Source of the DNA: Polaromonas sp.
Lineage (GTDB): Bacteria > Pseudomonadota > Gammaproteobacteria > Burkholderiales > Burkholderiaceae_C
Length of the DNA stretch: 64,000 nt
Reading direction: 5' to 3'
Assembly (NCBI RefSeq): GCF_029945925.1
Contig: NZ_JAQSDN010000040.1
Coordinates: 62,001-126,000, forward strand
Shown piece by piece: positions 51,954-63,121 of this stretch; the first letter of the stretch is position 1; every line of letters begins with the position of its first letter. A program made the translations under genes and the position numbers. A model generated the notes under the pieces. The model saw nothing but the letters and a program-made list of their open reading frames with translations, was not told the DNA's origin and searched no databases.

Positions 51954-54299
51954 TCATTCGGCGCGTGCGGGCACCAGAATTTCGCGCTGGCCGCTGCCCG
52001 ACATGGCGCTGATCATTCCCGCCTTTTCCATCTCTTCCAGCATGCGGGCGGCCCGGTTGTATCCGATCTTGAGGTGGCGCTGCACCAGCGAAATCGAGGC
52101 CTTGCGGTTTTTCAGCACGATCTCGACCGCCTGGTCGTACATCGGGTCCTTGTCGCCCTCGCTGCCGCCGTTGCCGTCACCCAGCAGGTCGCCCTCGCCG
52201 TCAACCGTGCCGCCCTCAAGCACGCCGTCAATGTAGTTGGGCTCGCCCTGCTGCTTGAGATAAGCGACGACACGGTGCACCTCGTCGTCGCTGACAAAAG
52301 CGCCGTGCACGCGGATCGGGAAGCCGGTGCCGCTGGGCATGTACAGCATGTCGCCCATGCCAAGCAGCGCTTCGGCGCCCATTTGGTCGAGGATGGTGCG
52401 GCTGTCGATTTTGCTGCTGACCTGGAAGGACAGGCGCGTCGGAATGTTGGCTTTGATCAGGCCGGTGATCACGTCCACGCTGGGGCGCTGGGTGGCCAGC
52501 ACCAGGTGGATGCCGGCGGCGCGTGCTTTCTGCGCCAGCCGCGCGATCAGCTCCTCGATCTTCTTGCCGACCACCATCATCAGGTCGGCCAGTTCGTCGA
52601 TCACCACCACGATGTAGGGCAGGCGCTCCAGCGGCTCGGGCTGCTCCGGCGTCAGGCTGAAGGGGTTGTAGATGAACTCGCCGCGCGCCTTGGCTTCGTC
52701 GATCTTGACGTTGTAGCCGGCCAGGTTGCGCACCCCCATCTTGCTCATGAGTTTGTAGCGCTTTTCCATTTCGGCCACACACCAGTTCAGGCCGTGCGCG
52801 GCCTGGCGCATGTCGGTGACCACGGGTGCCAGCAAATGCGGAATGCCTTCGTAGACACTCATCTCCAGCATCTTCGGATCGATCAGCAGCAGGCGCACAT
52901 CGCGCGCATCGGCCTTGTAGAGCAGGCTCAGGATCATCGCGTTGATGCCCACCGACTTGCCCGAGCCGGTGGTGCCGGCCACCAGGCAGTGTGGCATCTT
53001 GGCGAGGTCGGCCACCACCGGCGCGCCGCTGATGTCCTTGCCCAGGCCAATGGTCAGCATGGATTTGGCTTCGTTGTAGACCTGCGAGCCCAGAATTTCG
53101 CTGAGCTTGATGGACTGTCGTTTGGCGTTGGGCAGTTCCAGCGCCATGTAGTTCTTGCCGGGAATGGTCTCGATCACGCGGATGGACACCAAGCTGAGCG
53201 CGCGCGCCAGGTCCTTGGCCAGATTGACGATCTGCGCGCCCTTGACGCCGGTGGCCGGCTCGATCTCGTAACGCGTGATGACCGGCCCGGGCGCCGCCGC
53301 CACGACACGCACGTCCACGCCGAAGTCCTTGAGCTTTTTCTCGATCAGCCGCGAGGTCATCTCCAGCGTTTCGGGCGCCACGGTTTCCTGACGTATCAGC
53401 GCGCCGTCCAGCAGGTCCACCTGCGGCAGCTTGGAGTCGGGCATTTCGCTGAACAGCGGTTTTTGCCGTTCCTTGGCAACCCGCTCGCTTTTGGGAATCT
53501 CGACCAGTGTCGGCTCGATCAGCACCGGGACCGGGTGGTGTTCCTCGATCTCGATGCGTTCTTCGTGCAGGATTTCCTCGCGCTCGCGGGCTGCGACGCG
53601 GCCCACGGCCAGATCCTCGGCCATCTCGCGCTTTTCGCGGCGCGACTCGATCAACTCGTCAATCCAGGCGCCTATGCGCTGGGCCGTGTGGGCCCAGGAA
53701 AAAGCAAACACCACCGACACCGCAATCACGCCGACCGCAATCCAGACCAGGCCGGAGCCGGTGAAACCCAGCCACTTCACGCTGACAGGCCCCGCCAGGT
53801 AACCCAGCACCCCGCCCGCATGGCCGGGCAGCTTCAATTCAAAGCGGTACAGCCGCGACCATTCGAGCGCCGTGCTGGCCAGCAGCAGCAGCGCCAGGCA
53901 GGACCAGAACCTGAGCCGGTCGAACGTCATGCTGGCAGCCGGCTGGCTGCGCAGGCCGCGCGCGAGCGACCCCAGCCAGGCGCGAACGCCCGCAGCCAGC
54001 GCCCACCAGACGGAAAAACCAAACAGGAAATAGCTGGTATCTGCCAGGTGCGCGCCCAGGCGCCCGCCCCAATTGCGGGTGACGGCTTCGCCGGCCTTGA
54101 GCGCGCTGGCCGCTTCGCTGCTGCCCGTGGTGGACCAGGCCGCATCCAGCGGCGAATAACTGAGCAGGGCACCGAGCCAGAAGACCAGCGCGAGCAGGCC
54201 CAGGATCAGGCTGACTTCATGCGCAAAGCGTTTCACGCCGCCTGCGGGACCGGTAGCGGAGGAGGTTCTGGAGTTCAGGGTATCAAGCGAATAAGTCAT
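51954..54299 (-). CDS. ftsK: DNA translocase FtsK
   Basis: 781 residues. The N-terminal part has about four membrane segments (within 25-190) for the division septum. A short charged linker is followed by the alpha/beta motor with Walker A '[14 protein letters not shown]' and Walker B '[14 protein letters not shown]', and the C-terminal gamma winged helix ('[34 protein letters not shown]'-type region) that reads KOPS. It moves chromosome dimers to dif at division. Linker shorter than in E. coli, as is common. Confidence 0.94.
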   Translation of the reverse strand: MTYSLDTLNSRTSSATGPAGGVKRFAHEVSLILGLLALVFWLGALLSYSPLDAAWSTTGSSEAASALKAGEAVTRNWGGRLGAHLADTSYFLFGFSVWWALAAGVRAWLGSLARGLRSQPAASMTFDRLRFWSCLALLLLASTALEWSRLYRFELKLPGHAGGVLGYLAGPVSVKWLGFTGSGLVWIAVGVIAVSVVFAFSWAHTAQRIGAWIDELIESRREKREMAEDLAVGRVAAREREEILHEERIEIEEHHPVPVLIEPTLVEIPKSERVAKERQKPLFSEMPDSKLPQVDLLDGALIRQETVAPETLEMTSRLIEKKLKDFGVDVRVVAAAPGPVITRYEIEPATGVKGAQIVNLAKDLARALSLVSIRVIETIPGKNYMALELPNAKRQSIKLSEILGSQVYNEAKSMLTIGLGKDISGAPVVADLAKMPHCLVAGTTGSGKSVGINAMILSLLYKADARDVRLLLIDPKMLEMSVYEGIPHLLAPVVTDMRQAAHGLNWCVAEMEKRYKLMSKMGVRNLAGYNVKIDEAKARGEFIYNPFSLTPEQPEPLERLPYIVVVIDELADLMMVVGKKIEELIARLAQKARAAGIHLVLATQRPSVDVITGLIKANIPTRLSFQVSSKIDSRTILDQMGAEALLGMGDMLYMPSGTGFPIRVHGAFVSDDEVHRVVAYLKQQGEPNYIDGVLEGGTVDGEGDLLGDGNGGSEGDKDPMYDQAVEIVLKNRKASISLVQRHLKIGYNRAARMLEEMEKAGMISAMSGSGQREILVPARAE

Positions 54300-54369
54300 A
54301 GGGCAATCACTGAGCTTACCTCAGTTAACCAGGCCTGCATGACGCAAAAAGGTGACAGAAAAACTGTCG

Positions 54370-55047
54370 TCAGCCCAGGGTGTTGAGCCTGTCCTTGACC
54401 CACATCGAGCCATCGGCGCGGGTCTCGATAAAACCACGCTCTTCCAGGTCTTTCATCACGCGGCTGACCATCTCGCGCGAGGCCCCGACCATTTTGGCCA
54501 GGTCCTGGCGCGAGACCTTTTCGCGGATCACGGTGTTGCCCTCGCGGTCCGGCACCGCCGACTCCAGCAAGGCGCTGGCGACGCGGCCGTAGACATCCAT
54601 CAATGCCAGCGATTCGATCTTGCGGTCGGCCTGGCGCAGGCGCTGCACCAGGCCTTTCATGACCGCGTAGGCCATGGAACTGTTTTCGGGCAGGCAACGG
54701 GCAAACTCCGGCCGGCCCACCACCAGCACGTCGGTCTGGACTTCGGTACGCACGGTGGCCGAATGCGGTTCATTGTCGATCAGGCTCATCTCGCCGACAT
54801 AGTCGCCCGGGTGCAGGGTGGCCAGGATCACCTCCCGCCCGCGCGCATCGGTGGTCACGACGCGCGCGCGCCCGGTCAGGATGATGGCCAGGGCGTTGGA
54901 CTTCTTGCCCTGCTCGACAATGGCTTCACCACGTTTGTAGCGGCGCTTGATCACCGCCTGGGCCACGGATTCGGCCTGGCTGGTCGTCAGCATCGAGAAC
55001 AAGGGCACCCGACGAATCAGTTCAAGGTTAGACACCATCGTAGACAT
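54370..55047 (-). CDS. Crp/Fnr-family transcriptional regulator
   Basis: 225 residues. N-terminal cyclic-nucleotide-binding-like barrel ('GEAIVEQGKKSNALAIILTGRARV', 'LHPGDYVGEMSLIDNEPHSATVRTE') and a C-terminal winged helix ('VSRQDLAKMVGASREMVSRVMKDLEERGFIE'). No FNR-type N-terminal cysteine cluster, so it is not an iron-sulfur oxygen sensor. The effector and regulon are unknown. ATG at 55038 is an alternative start. Divergent from trxB. Confidence 0.9.
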   Translation of the reverse strand: MSTMVSNLELIRRVPLFSMLTTSQAESVAQAVIKRRYKRGEAIVEQGKKSNALAIILTGRARVVTTDARGREVILATLHPGDYVGEMSLIDNEPHSATVRTEVQTDVLVVGRPEFARCLPENSSMAYAVMKGLVQRLRQADRKIESLALMDVYGRVASALLESAVPDREGNTVIREKVSRQDLAKMVGASREMVSRVMKDLEERGFIETRADGSMWVKDRLNTLG

Positions 55048-55191
55048 GACAAACTTCTCCAGACCACGCTGCCGAAGGGAGCCAAAAGCCTGCCGGCGCC
55101 AGAGAAGCGGCCCGGGCGACGAAAACTTCTGAAACGGGTTCTTACAATAGCGTGTGTTGTGCCAACTATTTCCATCCGCCAGGGGTTTTAA

Positions 55192-56193
<1,002 letters not shown>

Positions 56194-56350
56194 AGCCCCC
56201 ACGCTTGTCGCTTCGCGAGCCTTCGGCGGTGCGCTGCCCCTTGCACAAAGAATGGGGGCGCTGCGCCTGCGGACCGGCGAAGCCGGATCCGCGGCCCTGG
56301 CTCGTATTTTTCGCTGTGCAGCGGAAAACCCAGGCCTCGCTCCCCTCCGG
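56194..56350. repeat. GC-rich intergenic repeat
   Basis: AGCCCCCACGCTTGTCGCTT ... GGTGCGCTGCCCC ... GGGGGCGCTGCGCCTGCGG ... GCCGGATCCGCGGCCCTGG. This is the same type of element as 37739-37832 in the opposite orientation. It lies between trxB and the ribosomal protein genes. Confidence 0.6.
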
Positions 56351-56462
56351 CAGGAACTTGAGACTTGAGGGCGGCTGGTTTTCAGGCTATAATCGCAGGC
56401 TTGGCTGAGTATCCGACGGGTACCAGCATCCTTTTTTTTCTTTTTTTATACGGAGAGTGCTC

Positions 56463-56696
56463 ATGGCACGCGTCTGTCAGGTTACGGGCAAAGGCCCGAT
56501 GGTGGGAAACAATGTTTCTCACGCGAACAACAAAACCAAGCGCCGGTTTTTGCCTAATCTGCAATACCGCCGCTTCTGGGTCGAAACGGAAAACCGCTGG
56601 GTTCGCCTGCGTACATCCAGCGCCGGTTTGCGTCTTGTTGACAAGCTCGGTATCGACGCGGTCCTGGTGGACCTTCGTGCCCGCGGTGAAATCTAA
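56463..56696 (+). CDS. rpmB: Ribosomal protein bL28
   Basis: 77 residues ([20 protein letters not shown]...), the full bL28 length, with '[12 protein letters not shown]' and '[18 protein letters not shown]'. GGAG at 56451 is the ribosome binding site. Co-transcribed with rpmG after 11 bp, as in most proteobacteria. Confidence 0.97.
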   Translation: MARVCQVTGKGPMVGNNVSHANNKTKRRFLPNLQYRRFWVETENRWVRLRTSSAGLRLVDKLGIDAVLVDLRARGEI

Positions 56697-56707
56697 GGAG
56701 AATCATC

Positions 56708-56875
56708 ATGGCAAAAGGCGCACGCGAAAAAATCAAGCTGGAATCGACTGCCGGCACGGGTCACTTCTACACGACCACCAAAAACAAGAAGACCACACCT
56801 GACAAGATGCTGATCATGAAGTTTGATCCCAAGGCACGCAAGCATGTGGAATACAAGGAAATCAAGCTGAAGTAA
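56708..56875 (+). CDS. rpmG: Ribosomal protein bL33
   Basis: 55 residues ([20 protein letters not shown]...), full bL33 length, ending '[13 protein letters not shown]'. No CxxC zinc pairs, so it is the zinc-free form. Follows rpmB and precedes a strong terminator. Confidence 0.96.
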   Translation: MAKGAREKIKLESTAGTGHFYTTTKNKKTTPDKMLIMKFDPKARKHVEYKEIKLK

Positions 56876-56910
56876 TTCAGCCTGAGCCTGCAGCACCCTG
56901 TGCTGCACCA

Positions 56911-56945
56911 TGAAAAAACCCGCTGCATTCCAGCGGGTTTTTTCA
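56911..56945 (+). terminator. Rho-independent terminator of rpmB-rpmG
   Basis: A perfect 15-bp stem with arms TGAAAAAACCCGCTG and CAGCGGGTTTTTTCA around the loop CATTC. The A/T-rich outer arms make it work in both directions. Confidence 0.92.
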
Positions 56946-57189
56946 TGGCCGGGCCGGTTTGCCCATGGCGTAACCATGGCTCGGGCGGGGGGAGACAGCA
57001 GGATCCGCAAGGCCTGCGCGTGGTGTCACGGGGCTTTTCCAGCGGCCAGCGGTTGGCGCTTTCGAAGCGATCACTATCGCCATCCCCCCCTTGTCGGCTG
57101 GGTGAAATCAATTCCCCAAAGAAAAACCGCCTGGGCGCGAGGCGCCGAGGCGGTTGGCAGCACTGGAGGCAAGCCTCCTGAAGCCGGAA
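56946..57189 (+). other. Spacer between rpmG terminator and desaturase gene
   Basis: No gene, repeat or regulatory site recognised between the terminator and the convergent desaturase stop. GC-rich, with only weak short hairpins such as GGCGCGAGGCGCC near 57131. Confidence 0.5.
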
Positions 57190-58389
57190 TCAGGCGCGTG
57201 CGGCGCGCAACTTCATGGAGAATTCCTGCAGGGCGGCAATGCCGCTTTCTTCAGCGCGGCGGCACCAGGCCTGCAAGTCCGCGGCCAGCTGCTCGCGCGA
57301 CGCCGTCCTCGACAGCCACATCTGGCGCAACTCCTCGCGCATGGTGACCATCTTGTCGAGCACCGGGTGCTCGGCACGGGCCTGCGCCACCTGGGGCTTG
57401 ACGGCGGCAGGAACCTTGTCATCGTCGCGATGCAACCAGCGGTTGGCTGCCTGCAATACCGAGATGTCGGCCTTGCGGGCCTTGAGCGCCTCGATTTCAG
57501 CCTTGCCGGCGCGGCGCAGTTCACGCGCAAAACCGGCCATCACCTCATAGCGGTGGGCAATCAGGGCTTCGAGGGTTTTCTCGTCAGCCACGGGCTGGAT
57601 CTCCCCGAGCTGGAGCCGGGGCGGAACCTTCTTGACCGTCGCCAGACCGACTTTTTCCATGGCGCGGATGTACACCCAGCCAATGTCGAATTCGTAGGGC
57701 TTGACAGAGAACTTGGCCGAGGTGGGATAGGTATGGTGGTTGTTGTGCAGTTCTTCGCCGCCAATGATGATGCCCCAGGGCGACACATTGGTGCTGGCAT
57801 CCGGTGCCTCGAAATTGCGATAACCCCAGTAGTGACCAATGCCATTGATGATGCCGGCGGCCGTCACGGGGATCCAGATCATCTGAACAGCCCAGACCGC
57901 CAGACCGGCTGCGCCGAACAAGGCCAGGTTGATGACCAGCATCAGGCCAACGCCCTGCCAGCTGTAACGGGTATAGAGATTGCGCTCGATCCAGTCGTTC
58001 GGCGTGCCATGGCCGTACTTGACCATGGTTTCCTTGTTCTTGCTTTCAGCGCGGTACAACTCGGCGCCTTCCCAGAACACCTTCTTGATGCCGTAGGCCT
58101 GCGGGCTGTGCGGGTCTTCCGCCGTTTCACATTTGGCGTGGTGCTTGCGGTGGATGGACACCCACTCCTTGGTGACCTGGCCGGTACCCAGCCAGAGCCA
58201 GAAACGGAAAAAATGCGAAGGGATGGCGTGCAGGTCCATCGCACGGTGCGCCTGGTGGCGGTGCAGATAAATCGTCACGCTGGCAATGGTGATGTGGGTC
58301 GTCACCAGTGTGTACAGCACAATTTGCCACCAGCTGGCGGCGAGCAAACCATTAGCCAGCCAGTCAAGGGCGGCATCAAACAAGACCAT
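57190..58389 (-). CDS. Acyl-CoA/fatty-acid desaturase (delta-9 type)
   Basis: 399 residues. Membrane segments at about 18-40 and 160-205, and the three histidine boxes HRHQAHR (about 43), HRKHHAKC (about 79) and HNNHHTYP (about 235) that bind the di-iron centre. It introduces a double bond into acyl chains to keep membranes fluid. A C-terminal extension of about 125 residues, helical and charged, follows the catalytic part; I believe it is usual in this betaproteobacterial subgroup. Confidence 0.9.
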   Translation of the reverse strand: MVLFDAALDWLANGLLAASWWQIVLYTLVTTHITIASVTIYLHRHQAHRAMDLHAIPSHFFRFWLWLGTGQVTKEWVSIHRKHHAKCETAEDPHSPQAYGIKKVFWEGAELYRAESKNKETMVKYGHGTPNDWIERNLYTRYSWQGVGLMLVINLALFGAAGLAVWAVQMIWIPVTAAGIINGIGHYWGYRNFEAPDASTNVSPWGIIIGGEELHNNHHTYPTSAKFSVKPYEFDIGWVYIRAMEKVGLATVKKVPPRLQLGEIQPVADEKTLEALIAHRYEVMAGFARELRRAGKAEIEALKARKADISVLQAANRWLHRDDDKVPAAVKPQVAQARAEHPVLDKMVTMREELRQMWLSRTASREQLAADLQAWCRRAEESGIAALQEFSMKLRAARA

Positions 58390-58584
58390 GAGAATCCTTT
58401 AAACAGTCACCAGCCACGCATATCAAAGTTATCTCCGGAGGCTGCGCCGGACAACTTTCCATTGTAATTGGGCCCGTGCCAAACAGCAAGCCGGAGCATC
58501 CGCACCAAAACCGATAGAAAACGAACAAAATCACCGATTGACCGGAAACTTCGGCTTATTCACCGTCTTTTCCCGTCAAAAATA

Positions 58585-59838
58585 TCAAGCCTTTTGCCAT
58601 ACCGCAGCGAAAAAACCATCCGTTTGATGCAGGTAGGGCCACAGCCGCAGGTAAGGCCCCCGGCAAAGGGTTTCAGCCGCTTCCACCCCTAGATGGGTCA
58701 ACAAAGGCCCGGTTTCAAGGACGGTGAATTCTTTATTCGCGGCGCTGAAGGCCTCGGCGATTGCCTCATTTTCCTCGCGCAGGATGCTGCAGGTGGCATA
58801 CACCAGCCGCCCGCCCGGCTTGAGCAGCCGTGCGGCGCTCTGCAAGATGGCGGTCTGCTTGGCGGTCAGCTCCTCGATGGCCTGGGGGTTGTGCCGCCAT
58901 TTGAGGTCGGGGTTGCGGCGCAGGGTTCCCAAGCCCGAACACGGCGCATCGACCAGCACCCGGTCAATCTTGCCGGCCAGGCGCTTGATGCGCTCGTCCC
59001 GCTCATGCGCGATGGCGACCGGGTGGACATTGGACAGGCCGCTGCGGGCCAGCCGCGGCTTGAGCGCATCGAGCCGGTGGCCCGACGTGTCAAAGGCATA
59101 AAGCCGGCCGGTGTTGCGCATGCTGGCGCCCAGGGCAAGCGTCTTGCCGCCTGCGCCGGCGCAAAAATCCACCACCATTTCCCCGCGTTTGGCATCGACC
59201 AGCAAGGCCAGCAGCTGCGAGCCCTCGTCCTGCACCTCGATCGCGCCGCGGGTGAAGGCGTCGAGCTTGTTGAGCGCCGGTTTGCCGGCCAGCCGCAGAC
59301 CCCAGGGGGAATACGGCGTTGCGACGGCCTTGATGCCGGCCTTGGCCAGCTCCTTCTGGATGTCTGCGCGTTTGTCTTTGAGGGTGTTGACCCGCAGGTC
59401 CAGCCCTGCCGGCGCATTGAGACTTTCCACCAGCGGCCAGAAATCGGCCCCAAGCTGGGCCTTGAGCGGCTCAACCAGCCATGCCGGCAGGTTGTGGCGG
59501 TGCGGCTCCATCAGGTCGTCCGGTTTGACCTGGTCGCAGCGCGACAGCCAGTCTTTTTCCTGGTCCGTCAGGGCGCCCAGCAGGAAATCGCGGTCCGCCG
59601 CAAAACCCAGAATGGCCAGGCGTCGCTCGGTCGGGCCGCTGCCGTGCTGGGCCAGATAGGTATAGAGATTCTTTTTGCGCAGGACGCCGTAAATCGTCTC
59701 AGCCACGGTCGCGCGCTCGCGCGGGCCGAGGCGCTGCTCACGAAAATGGCGCGACACCACCATGTCGGCGGGGTGTTCAAATCTGAGGACCTGCTTGAGA
59801 AGCGTGGCACAACTGTCGAGTAAGGCGTTAGGATGCAT
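58585..59838 (-). CDS. RsmB/NOP-family RNA (cytosine-5)-methyltransferase
   Basis: 417 residues from ATG 59838 (MHPNALLDSCATLLKQVL). N-terminal NusB-like helical domain (about 1-130), then a SAM-dependent domain with 'VVDFCAGAGGKTLAL', 'VLVDAPCSGLGTLRRNP' and 'VYATCSI', the two catalytic cysteines being in PCSG and TCS. It should methylate C967 of 16S rRNA or a similar site. The frame stays open upstream to 61764 only because prfC is antisense there. Confidence 0.88.
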   Translation of the reverse strand: MHPNALLDSCATLLKQVLRFEHPADMVVSRHFREQRLGPRERATVAETIYGVLRKKNLYTYLAQHGSGPTERRLAILGFAADRDFLLGALTDQEKDWLSRCDQVKPDDLMEPHRHNLPAWLVEPLKAQLGADFWPLVESLNAPAGLDLRVNTLKDKRADIQKELAKAGIKAVATPYSPWGLRLAGKPALNKLDAFTRGAIEVQDEGSQLLALLVDAKRGEMVVDFCAGAGGKTLALGASMRNTGRLYAFDTSGHRLDALKPRLARSGLSNVHPVAIAHERDERIKRLAGKIDRVLVDAPCSGLGTLRRNPDLKWRHNPQAIEELTAKQTAILQSAARLLKPGGRLVYATCSILREENEAIAEAFSAANKEFTVLETGPLLTHLGVEAAETLCRGPYLRLWPYLHQTDGFFAAVWQKA

Positions 59839-59892
59839 GCCCCTATTGTCCCACCGCAGGCCCGCGGCGTGCCTTTTTCCATCTGGATGACC

Positions 59893-60129
59893 ATGTCTGA
59901 CGACCTTCCCCCGCTGATCACCACCCCGCCCGGCCTGTACCGCCATTACAAGGGCATGCTGTATGAAGTGGTGGGCACCGCGCGCCACAGCGAAACCCTC
60001 GAACCCCTGACCCTGTACCGCGCGCTTTATGGCGAGCACGGCCTGTGGGTGCGACCGGCTGCGATGTTCAATGAAGAGGTCGTGATCAACGGGGTGCGCC
60101 AGCCGCGCTTCACCAGGCAAGCCGACTAG
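59893..60129 (+). CDS. DUF1653 protein
   Basis: 78 residues (ATG 59887 also possible). 'GLYRHYKGMLYEVVGTARHSETLEPLTLYRALYGEHGLWVRPAAMFNE' is the whole DUF1653 domain, a small beta-rich fold. Function unknown. Divergent from the methyltransferase and 30 bp upstream of prfC, possibly co-transcribed with it. Confidence 0.85.
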   Translation: MSDDLPPLITTPPGLYRHYKGMLYEVVGTARHSETLEPLTLYRALYGEHGLWVRPAAMFNEEVVINGVRQPRFTRQAD

Positions 60130-60159
60130 CCTCTCCCCCGTCAACGATAATCGTGGGTT

Positions 60160-61776
60160 ATGTCCGAATCCACTGAAATCGAAAAACAGGTCAAGCGCCG
60201 CCGCACGTTTGCCATCATCTCCCACCCTGACGCCGGCAAGACCACGCTGACGGAAAAGCTGCTGCTGTTCTCGGGTGCGATCCAGATCGCCGGCAGTGTC
60301 AAGGCGCGCAAGGCCGCGCGCCATGCCACCAGCGACTGGATGGAGATCGAAAAGCAGCGAGGCATCTCGGTCGCATCCTCGGTCATGCAGATGGAATACC
60401 GCGACTGCGTGATCAACCTGCTCGACACCCCGGGCCACCAGGACTTTTCGGAAGACACCTACCGCGTACTGACCGCCGTCGATGCCGCGCTGATGGTGAT
60501 CGACGCGGCCAACGGCGTCGAGCCGCAGACGCGCCGCCTGCTGCAAGTCTGCCGCGCGCGCAACACCCCCATCCTGACCTTTGTCAACAAGATGGACCGC
60601 GAGGTGCAGGACCCGATGAGCGTGATGGACGAGATCGAGCAGGAGCTCGGCATGACCGTTGTGCCCTTCACCTGGCCGGTCGGCATGGGCAAACTTTTTC
60701 ACGGCGTCTACGACCGGCGCGAAAAACGCATGCGCGTGTTCAGCCCCGGCGAAGACAAGGCCGGCGGCGACGATGAAATCCTGGCCGGCCTGGACAACGC
60801 CGAAGCAACCCGGCGTTTTGGTGCCGAGTTCACCCAGGCGCAGGGCGAACTGGAGCTGCTTGAAGGCGCCTCGCCGGAGTTTGACCGCGCCGCGTTTCTC
60901 GCCGGCAAACAGACACCGATGTTTTTCGGCTCGGCCATCAACAACTTCGGCGTGCAGGAAGTGCTGGACGCGCTGGTGGACCTGGCGCCGGCGCCGGCTG
61001 AACGCGTTGCCCTGCAGCGCGTGGTGCACCCGGAGGAAAAGAAATTCTCGGGCGTGGTGTTCAAGATCCAGGCCAACATGGACCCGGCGCACCGCGACCG
61101 CATCGCGTTTTTGCGCGTGGCCAGCGGCGAATTCACGCGCGGCATGCGCCTGAAGGTGGTGCGCAGCGGCAAGGAGCTGCGCCCCAACACCGTGGTGAGT
61201 TTCATGAGCCAGCGCCGCGAGCTGCTCGACACCGCCTTTGCCGGCGACATCATCGGCATCCCCAACCATGGCGTGCTGCAGCTCGGCGACACGCTGACCG
61301 AAGGCGAAGCCCTGCAATTCACCGGCCTGCCCTTCTTCGCACCCGAGATGTTCCGCGCTGTCGAGGTGGCCGACCCGCTGCGCAGCAAGCAGTTGCGCGC
61401 CGGCCTGACGCAGCTCGGCGAGGAAGGCGCAATCCAGGTGTTCCGGCCGATTGCCGGCTCTCTGTTGCTGCTGGGCGCCGTCGGCCAATTGCAGTTTGAG
61501 GTCGTGGCCCACAGGCTGGAGCATGAATACGGCGTCAAGGCGCGCATCATGCCGAGCAACTTCAACCTGGCGCGTTGGGTCACCTGCGACGACCCCAACG
61601 AGCTGAAAAAATTCATGGACGCCAACGCCCACCGCGTGGCGCTCGACGCTGTGGACGCGCCCACGCTGCTGGTGGACCACAGCGCCACCTTGCGCGCGGT
61701 GGAGCAGCAGTGGCCCAAAATCAGGTTCCATGCGTTGCGTGAACACGCCGGGCTGGTGTTTCAATCAAAAATATAG
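60160..61776 (+). CDS. prfC: Peptide chain release factor 3
   Basis: 538 residues. GTPase motifs G1 'SHPDAGKTT', G3 'DTPGHQDF' and G4 'NKMD', then domains II and III typical of RF3 ('FFGSAINNFGVQEVLDALV', 'VVSFMSQRRELLDTAFAGDIIGI', 'LQFEVVAHRLEHEYGVKA'). It recycles RF1/RF2 from the ribosome after termination. Confidence 0.96.
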   Translation: MSESTEIEKQVKRRRTFAIISHPDAGKTTLTEKLLLFSGAIQIAGSVKARKAARHATSDWMEIEKQRGISVASSVMQMEYRDCVINLLDTPGHQDFSEDTYRVLTAVDAALMVIDAANGVEPQTRRLLQVCRARNTPILTFVNKMDREVQDPMSVMDEIEQELGMTVVPFTWPVGMGKLFHGVYDRREKRMRVFSPGEDKAGGDDEILAGLDNAEATRRFGAEFTQAQGELELLEGASPEFDRAAFLAGKQTPMFFGSAINNFGVQEVLDALVDLAPAPAERVALQRVVHPEEKKFSGVVFKIQANMDPAHRDRIAFLRVASGEFTRGMRLKVVRSGKELRPNTVVSFMSQRRELLDTAFAGDIIGIPNHGVLQLGDTLTEGEALQFTGLPFFAPEMFRAVEVADPLRSKQLRAGLTQLGEEGAIQVFRPIAGSLLLLGAVGQLQFEVVAHRLEHEYGVKARIMPSNFNLARWVTCDDPNELKKFMDANAHRVALDAVDAPTLLVDHSATLRAVEQQWPKIRFHALREHAGLVFQSKI

Positions 61777-61778
61777 CG

Positions 61779-61840
61779 TTTTAGTGTTCCAGCCCCAATA
61801 AATACCGGCGCGAGAAGCTATCATTTTTATAGCATTCTGA
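61779..61840 (-). repeat. Comamonadaceae-type intergenic repeat, inverted copy 7
   Basis: Read on the minus strand: TGCTATAAAAATGATAGCTT, then CTCGCGCCGGTATTTATTGG and GGCTGGAACAC. It begins 3 bp after the prfC stop. Confidence 0.72.
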
Positions 61841-61958
61841 TGCTCCCCGGGTCTCGGTGCGCACCTTGTCGGGTGCAGACTTCAATCACAGAAAAGAAAT
61901 ATTTCTGCTCCGCAGAGCAACGAGGTTCGCTTGCTTGGGGCGCCAGTGCAACACTGCA

Positions 61959-62330
61959 TTAGGGTTTGCCGTTGAAGCGAAATATCGCGCTGCGCTTAAC
62001 CATGTGATCCATCTGGTCCGCGGCGTTGATGGTCAGGGAGTGCGGGGTACGGCCCAGCCTGGGGCGAATGTAGGCCGCGCCTTCCCGCGCAAGCTCGATT
62101 TGCCAATCTGACGCGTCTGCAAGCAGCGCGATCACCAGATTTTCCAGTGCAATGACCCGGGTTTGAAGCTGAACCAGTTCGGCATTGGCCAACGGCGGAA
62201 CATCGGGCTGTGCCTCGGTTGGCGCCAAGCCCGGGTGGCCGGGCCCCGCGCCGCCTTCGTTGTCCCATCTTGAAAGTGCTTTAAAAAGAAGCTGGGCACG
62301 TTCCCGGGTAACTTTTTTGGTATCTGGCAT
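61959..62330 (-). CDS. Hypothetical protein
   Basis: 123 residues from ATG 62330 (MPDTKKVTRERAQLLFKALSRWDNEGG); GGAG lies just upstream. A helical N-terminus, a Pro/Gly-rich middle and a leucine-rich helix 'NAELVQLQTRVIALENLVIALLADASDWQIELAREGAAYI' that may form a coiled coil. Family not recognised. The in-frame extension to 62516 has no support. Confidence 0.55.
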   Translation of the reverse strand: MPDTKKVTRERAQLLFKALSRWDNEGGAGPGHPGLAPTEAQPDVPPLANAELVQLQTRVIALENLVIALLADASDWQIELAREGAAYIRPRLGRTPHSLTINAADQMDHMVKRSAIFRFNGKP

Positions 62331-62728
62331 GAAGGGCTCCTGACCAAGTGGCGTGCAAATATTCAAATTCTGCCACCCTGAGGCAGAAAAACTGCCTGCA
62401 AGGTTTTGGGCACGGCGTGGCGCCCTCACCATCCCAGCCGAACCTCCCGCTTGTTTGGAAAAGTCCCGCGCACGCGTTGAAATCGCTAACAAACGATATT
62501 TTCCTACAAGCCACATCCGCCAGGTGGCGTAGATTGACTGCTTGTTAACGATGCAAACTCAAGGCTTGGTCCATGTCTTGGTGATTGACGGCGATCGCAA
62601 ACCGATGGCAGTCGTCAATGCGTGATATGCGCTTCGGCTACTGATGATGATGGAGGAGCAATACGAAGAGACTCTTTTGCGAAACTACGTCATGCACGTC
62701 GGCTACCAGCAAGAGTAAGGATTTTTCG
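62331..62728 (+). other. Spacer upstream of sdh operon with interrupted small frame
   Basis: 398 bp holding promoters for the hypothetical gene and for sdhC. A plus-strand frame from ATG 62551 to TAA 62718 is broken once by TGA at 62623-62625; its second half (from ATG 62644, 24 codons, preceded by no clear ribosome site) ends inside the sdhC ribosome binding region. It may be a decayed small gene or a leader peptide. No family recognised. Confidence 0.35.
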
Positions 62729-63121
62729 GTGAAAAAGGATCCCATTGGTTTTCCGGTTCGACCGGTTTTTCTCAATCTCGCGCAGATTCAACTCCCCGTT
62801 GGTGCGCTGACATCCATCTTGCACCGGATCACCGGCGTTTGTTTGGCCGTGGGTGTTCCCTTCGCGGTGTACCTGCTGGATCTTTCGCTTCGTAACCAGC
62901 AGGCCTTCGCAAGGGTGACAGGCTTGTTCGGCAACCATGCTTTCAAGGCAGCCATGGTGTTTTTGATCTGGACATTGGCGCACCACATCCTGGCTGGCAT
63001 TCGTCATATGTTGACTGACGTCAACGTGGGCTCAACGCTTCACAGCGGACGCCGCAGTGCGTGGTCGGTGAACATTGGCGGATTGGCCTTGGGGCTGCTG
63101 GCGGCTGGGGCCATGCTGTGA
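62729..63121 (+). CDS. sdhC: Succinate dehydrogenase cytochrome b556 subunit
   Basis: 130 residues from GTG 62729; TAAGGA about 10 nt upstream supports it. Three membrane segments; 'TSILHRITGV' near the N-terminus and 'AHHILAGIRHMLTDV', where the His ligands of heme b lie, are typical. The protein is not close to the SdhC I would expect in Comamonadaceae, and the local base composition is lower in GC. Overlaps sdhD by 4 bp (GTGA). Confidence 0.88.
   Translation: MKKDPIGFPVRPVFLNLAQIQLPVGALTSILHRITGVCLAVGVPFAVYLLDLSLRNQQAFARVTGLFGNHAFKAAMVFLIWTLAHHILAGIRHMLTDVNVGSTLHSGRRSAWSVNIGGLALGLLAAGAML

Noticed and set aside
59839..61764. Very long minus-strand frame continuing upstream of the RsmB-type gene
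   Set aside because: It is antisense to the DUF1653 gene and prfC, which have clear family motifs.
62623..62625. TGA as a selenocysteine codon in the small frame ahead of sdhC
   Set aside because: No hairpin of SECIS type was seen after it and the frame belongs to no known selenoprotein.
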